A DNA stretch of 6,497 nucleotides from Anaerolineales bacterium (GTDB taxonomy: Bacteria > Chloroflexota > Anaerolineae > Anaerolineales > VGOW01): positions 2,577-9,073 of the forward strand of contig CAKKQG010000175.1 of assembly GCA_919901875.1 (NCBI GenBank), given 5' to 3'. A model generated the notes under the pieces. It was not told where the DNA came from and searched no databases. It saw only the letters and a program-made list of their open reading frames with translations. Within the stretch, counting starts at the first letter, position 1, and each line of letters begins with the position of its first letter. Of this stretch, positions 5,507 to 6,497 are shown in pieces. A program made the position numbers and the translations under genes.

Positions 5507-5520
5507 GCGATTTCAATCGC
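5507..5520. repeat. Small outer hairpin of the right arm
   Basis: gcgatt and aatcgc (6 bp) pair across two bases. It is the mirror counterpart of 4793-4806 and ends 13 nt before the stop codon of the glycoside hydrolase gene. Confidence 0.6.
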
Positions 5521-5533
5521 TTGAGTTGCTCCT

Positions 5534-6497
5534 TTATTTCCTTTCACCCATATACCTCTTCATCCCCTCATACACCGCCAACGGCGTAAAATCTGGTTCC
5601 ACCATGCGGAAGTAATACCAGCTTAGATTCTTTTCCGAATCATCGGCGCGTTTGAAGAACCAAAAGTTAATCACCCCGATCCATTTCCAATCTTTCTTCG
5701 CCCGCTCGTAAGCAAGCGGCGCCCAACGCGCTTGTTGGTCTAAAGTCACGCGACCATAATTTGCCGGAAGTGATTCAGGCGCGGCGTTCCAATTCATCTC
5801 GCTGATCCAGATCGCTTTGCGCTCGTCGCCGTTGCGCACCATGATGTCGCGCAGATAAACGTGGCGCGCATAATTGACGTTGATCGGACTCAAACGTTTG
5901 TCGGTAGGCCCGCTCCACAAACCGTAAGCCTGCGCTGACATAATGTCAAAACATTTTCCCGCGCCCGCCTCATACATGCGCTGCAAAAAAACAAACTCGT
6001 TCAAATCGCGCCCGGTCAACTCATTCGTCGGGGCGAGTGCGCCCGCTAACACAACCGCCTCGGCATCAACACCCTTGATCGCCCGATACGCTTCGCACAA
6101 CATCTGCGTATACGCTTCGGGGTTCACCGCCTGCTCGCCCCACTCGGGATAAATGTTCGGCTCGTTCCACAACTGATAAAACTTGATGCGCCCCTTGTAG
6201 CGACTCGCCACCGCTTTAGCGTAGTCGGCATAATCGCTGAATCGATCAGGCGGAGCGAATGCGCCGCGCGCATTACCATCAGATCGACTCCACGCGGGCG
6301 GGGATGAGAGACGGGCGATGAGATGCAGATCGTATCGCTGTGTGATCTCCACAATGGCATCATACTTTGCCCAAGCATTGATCGCCGGTGGATGCCGCCG
6401 ATCCTCATAGTCGCCTTTGGCGTGAACTTCAATATCGTACCAAGGGAACTCTTGCCTCAGCCAATAGAAGCCCGCCTCTTTGATCATCTTAACTTGT
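5534..6497 (-). CDS. Clan GH-A glycoside hydrolase (GH39/GH5-like), 5' end beyond window
   Basis: The frame is open to the right edge (codons for Gln-Val-Lys precede the first Met at 6487), and that Met lies inside the conserved start of the barrel (MIKEAGFYWLRQEFPW), so the true start is outside the window. Numbering from this Met, WNEPN (107-111) carries the likely acid/base E109, and WISEMNW (227-233) carries the likely nucleophile E230, the two-glutamate arrangement of retaining clan GH-A enzymes. SSPPAW (61-66), SAQAYG (184-189) and GVINFWFF are consistent with barrel strands of GH39-like proteins. The visible part is 317 residues and ends at TAA (5536-5534). It probably cleaves a beta-linked polysaccharide or oligosaccharide. 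A signal or anchor region would be upstream and is not visible. Family number and substrate are uncertain. Confidence 0.85.
   Translation of the reverse strand, partial: QVKMIKEAGFYWLRQEFPWYDIEVHAKGDYEDRRHPPAINAWAKYDAIVEITQRYDLHLIARLSSPPAWSRSDGNARGAFAPPDRFSDYADYAKAVASRYKGRIKFYQLWNEPNIYPEWGEQAVNPEAYTQMLCEAYRAIKGVDAEAVVLAGALAPTNELTGRDLNEFVFLQRMYEAGAGKCFDIMSAQAYGLWSGPTDKRLSPINVNYARHVYLRDIMVRNGDERKAIWISEMNWNAAPESLPANYGRVTLDQQARWAPLAYERAKKDWKWIGVINFWFFKRADDSEKNLSWYYFRMVEPDFTPLAVYEGMKRYMGERK

Larger units (their letters stand above)
4793..5520 (-). mobile_element. REP-associated transposase unit (REPtron-like): Y1 transposase between inverted two-hairpin arms
   Basis: A minus-strand Y1 transposase gene (4919-5371) is bracketed by two inverted arms (4809-4904 and 5409-5504), each 96 bp, and by small gcgaat-type hairpins outside and inside them. 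Hairpin order is mirror-symmetric: the cccgc hairpin is outermost and the gtccac hairpin innermost on both sides. This is the layout of REP-associated tyrosine transposases (RAYT/TnpA-REP) flanked by inverted REP pairs. The whole unit fills the gap between two convergent genes without damaging either. Exact outer borders are uncertain, because no target duplication is expected for this class. Confidence 0.75.

Noticed and set aside
4793..5520. CRISPR-like array, because of several hairpins and repeats in a short space
   Set aside because: There are only two arms, in inverted orientation, with a transposase gene between them and no regular spacers.

Overview
The window looks like chromosomal DNA from an environmental bacterium of moderate GC. 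The gene families (a DUF2723 membrane glycosyltransferase, a penicillin-acylase-family Ntn hydrolase, a clan GH-A glycoside hydrolase) and the high density of short palindromic and tandem repeats fit Chloroflexota, Anaerolineae-like, best. This placement is inferred from gene style and from recalled repeat families, not from a marker gene.

Layout: (1) 1-1524, minus strand: the first 508 codons of a multi-spanning DUF2723 (protein O-mannosyltransferase-like) protein whose 3' end lies beyond the left edge. Its frame runs in phase through four different repeat-like tracts. (2) 1525-1628: a short divergent intergenic region with a self-complementary TATAAT-type box and a perfect 15-bp hairpin. 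(3) 1629-4187, plus strand: a complete exported or membrane-anchored penicillin acylase family enzyme with its self-processing Gly-Ser-Asn site. (4) 4200-4271: a 17-bp inverted repeat with a 38-nt loop. (5) 4280-4777, plus strand: a 165-aa protein with a PD-(D/E)XK nuclease-like signature. (6) 4793-5520: a REP-associated Y1 (HUH) transposase gene on the minus strand, bracketed by two inverted 96-bp arms. Each arm carries two strong hairpins and is flanked by small gcgaat-type hairpins. (7) 5534-6497, minus strand: the C-terminal part of a GH-A clan glycoside hydrolase whose 5' end lies beyond the right edge.

The genes do not form one obvious pathway. The DUF2723 protein and the glycoside hydrolase suggest surface glycan or glycoprotein metabolism, and the acylase acts outside the cytoplasmic membrane on an unknown amide. 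The transposase unit sits in the convergent gap between the nuclease-like gene and the glycoside hydrolase, where its hairpins could also stop transcription from both sides.

The two most notable things are the REP/transposase unit, with symmetric two-hairpin arms and compensatory base changes in its accessory hairpins, and the accumulation of four repeat-like tracts inside one reading frame, at or next to loops of a membrane protein.
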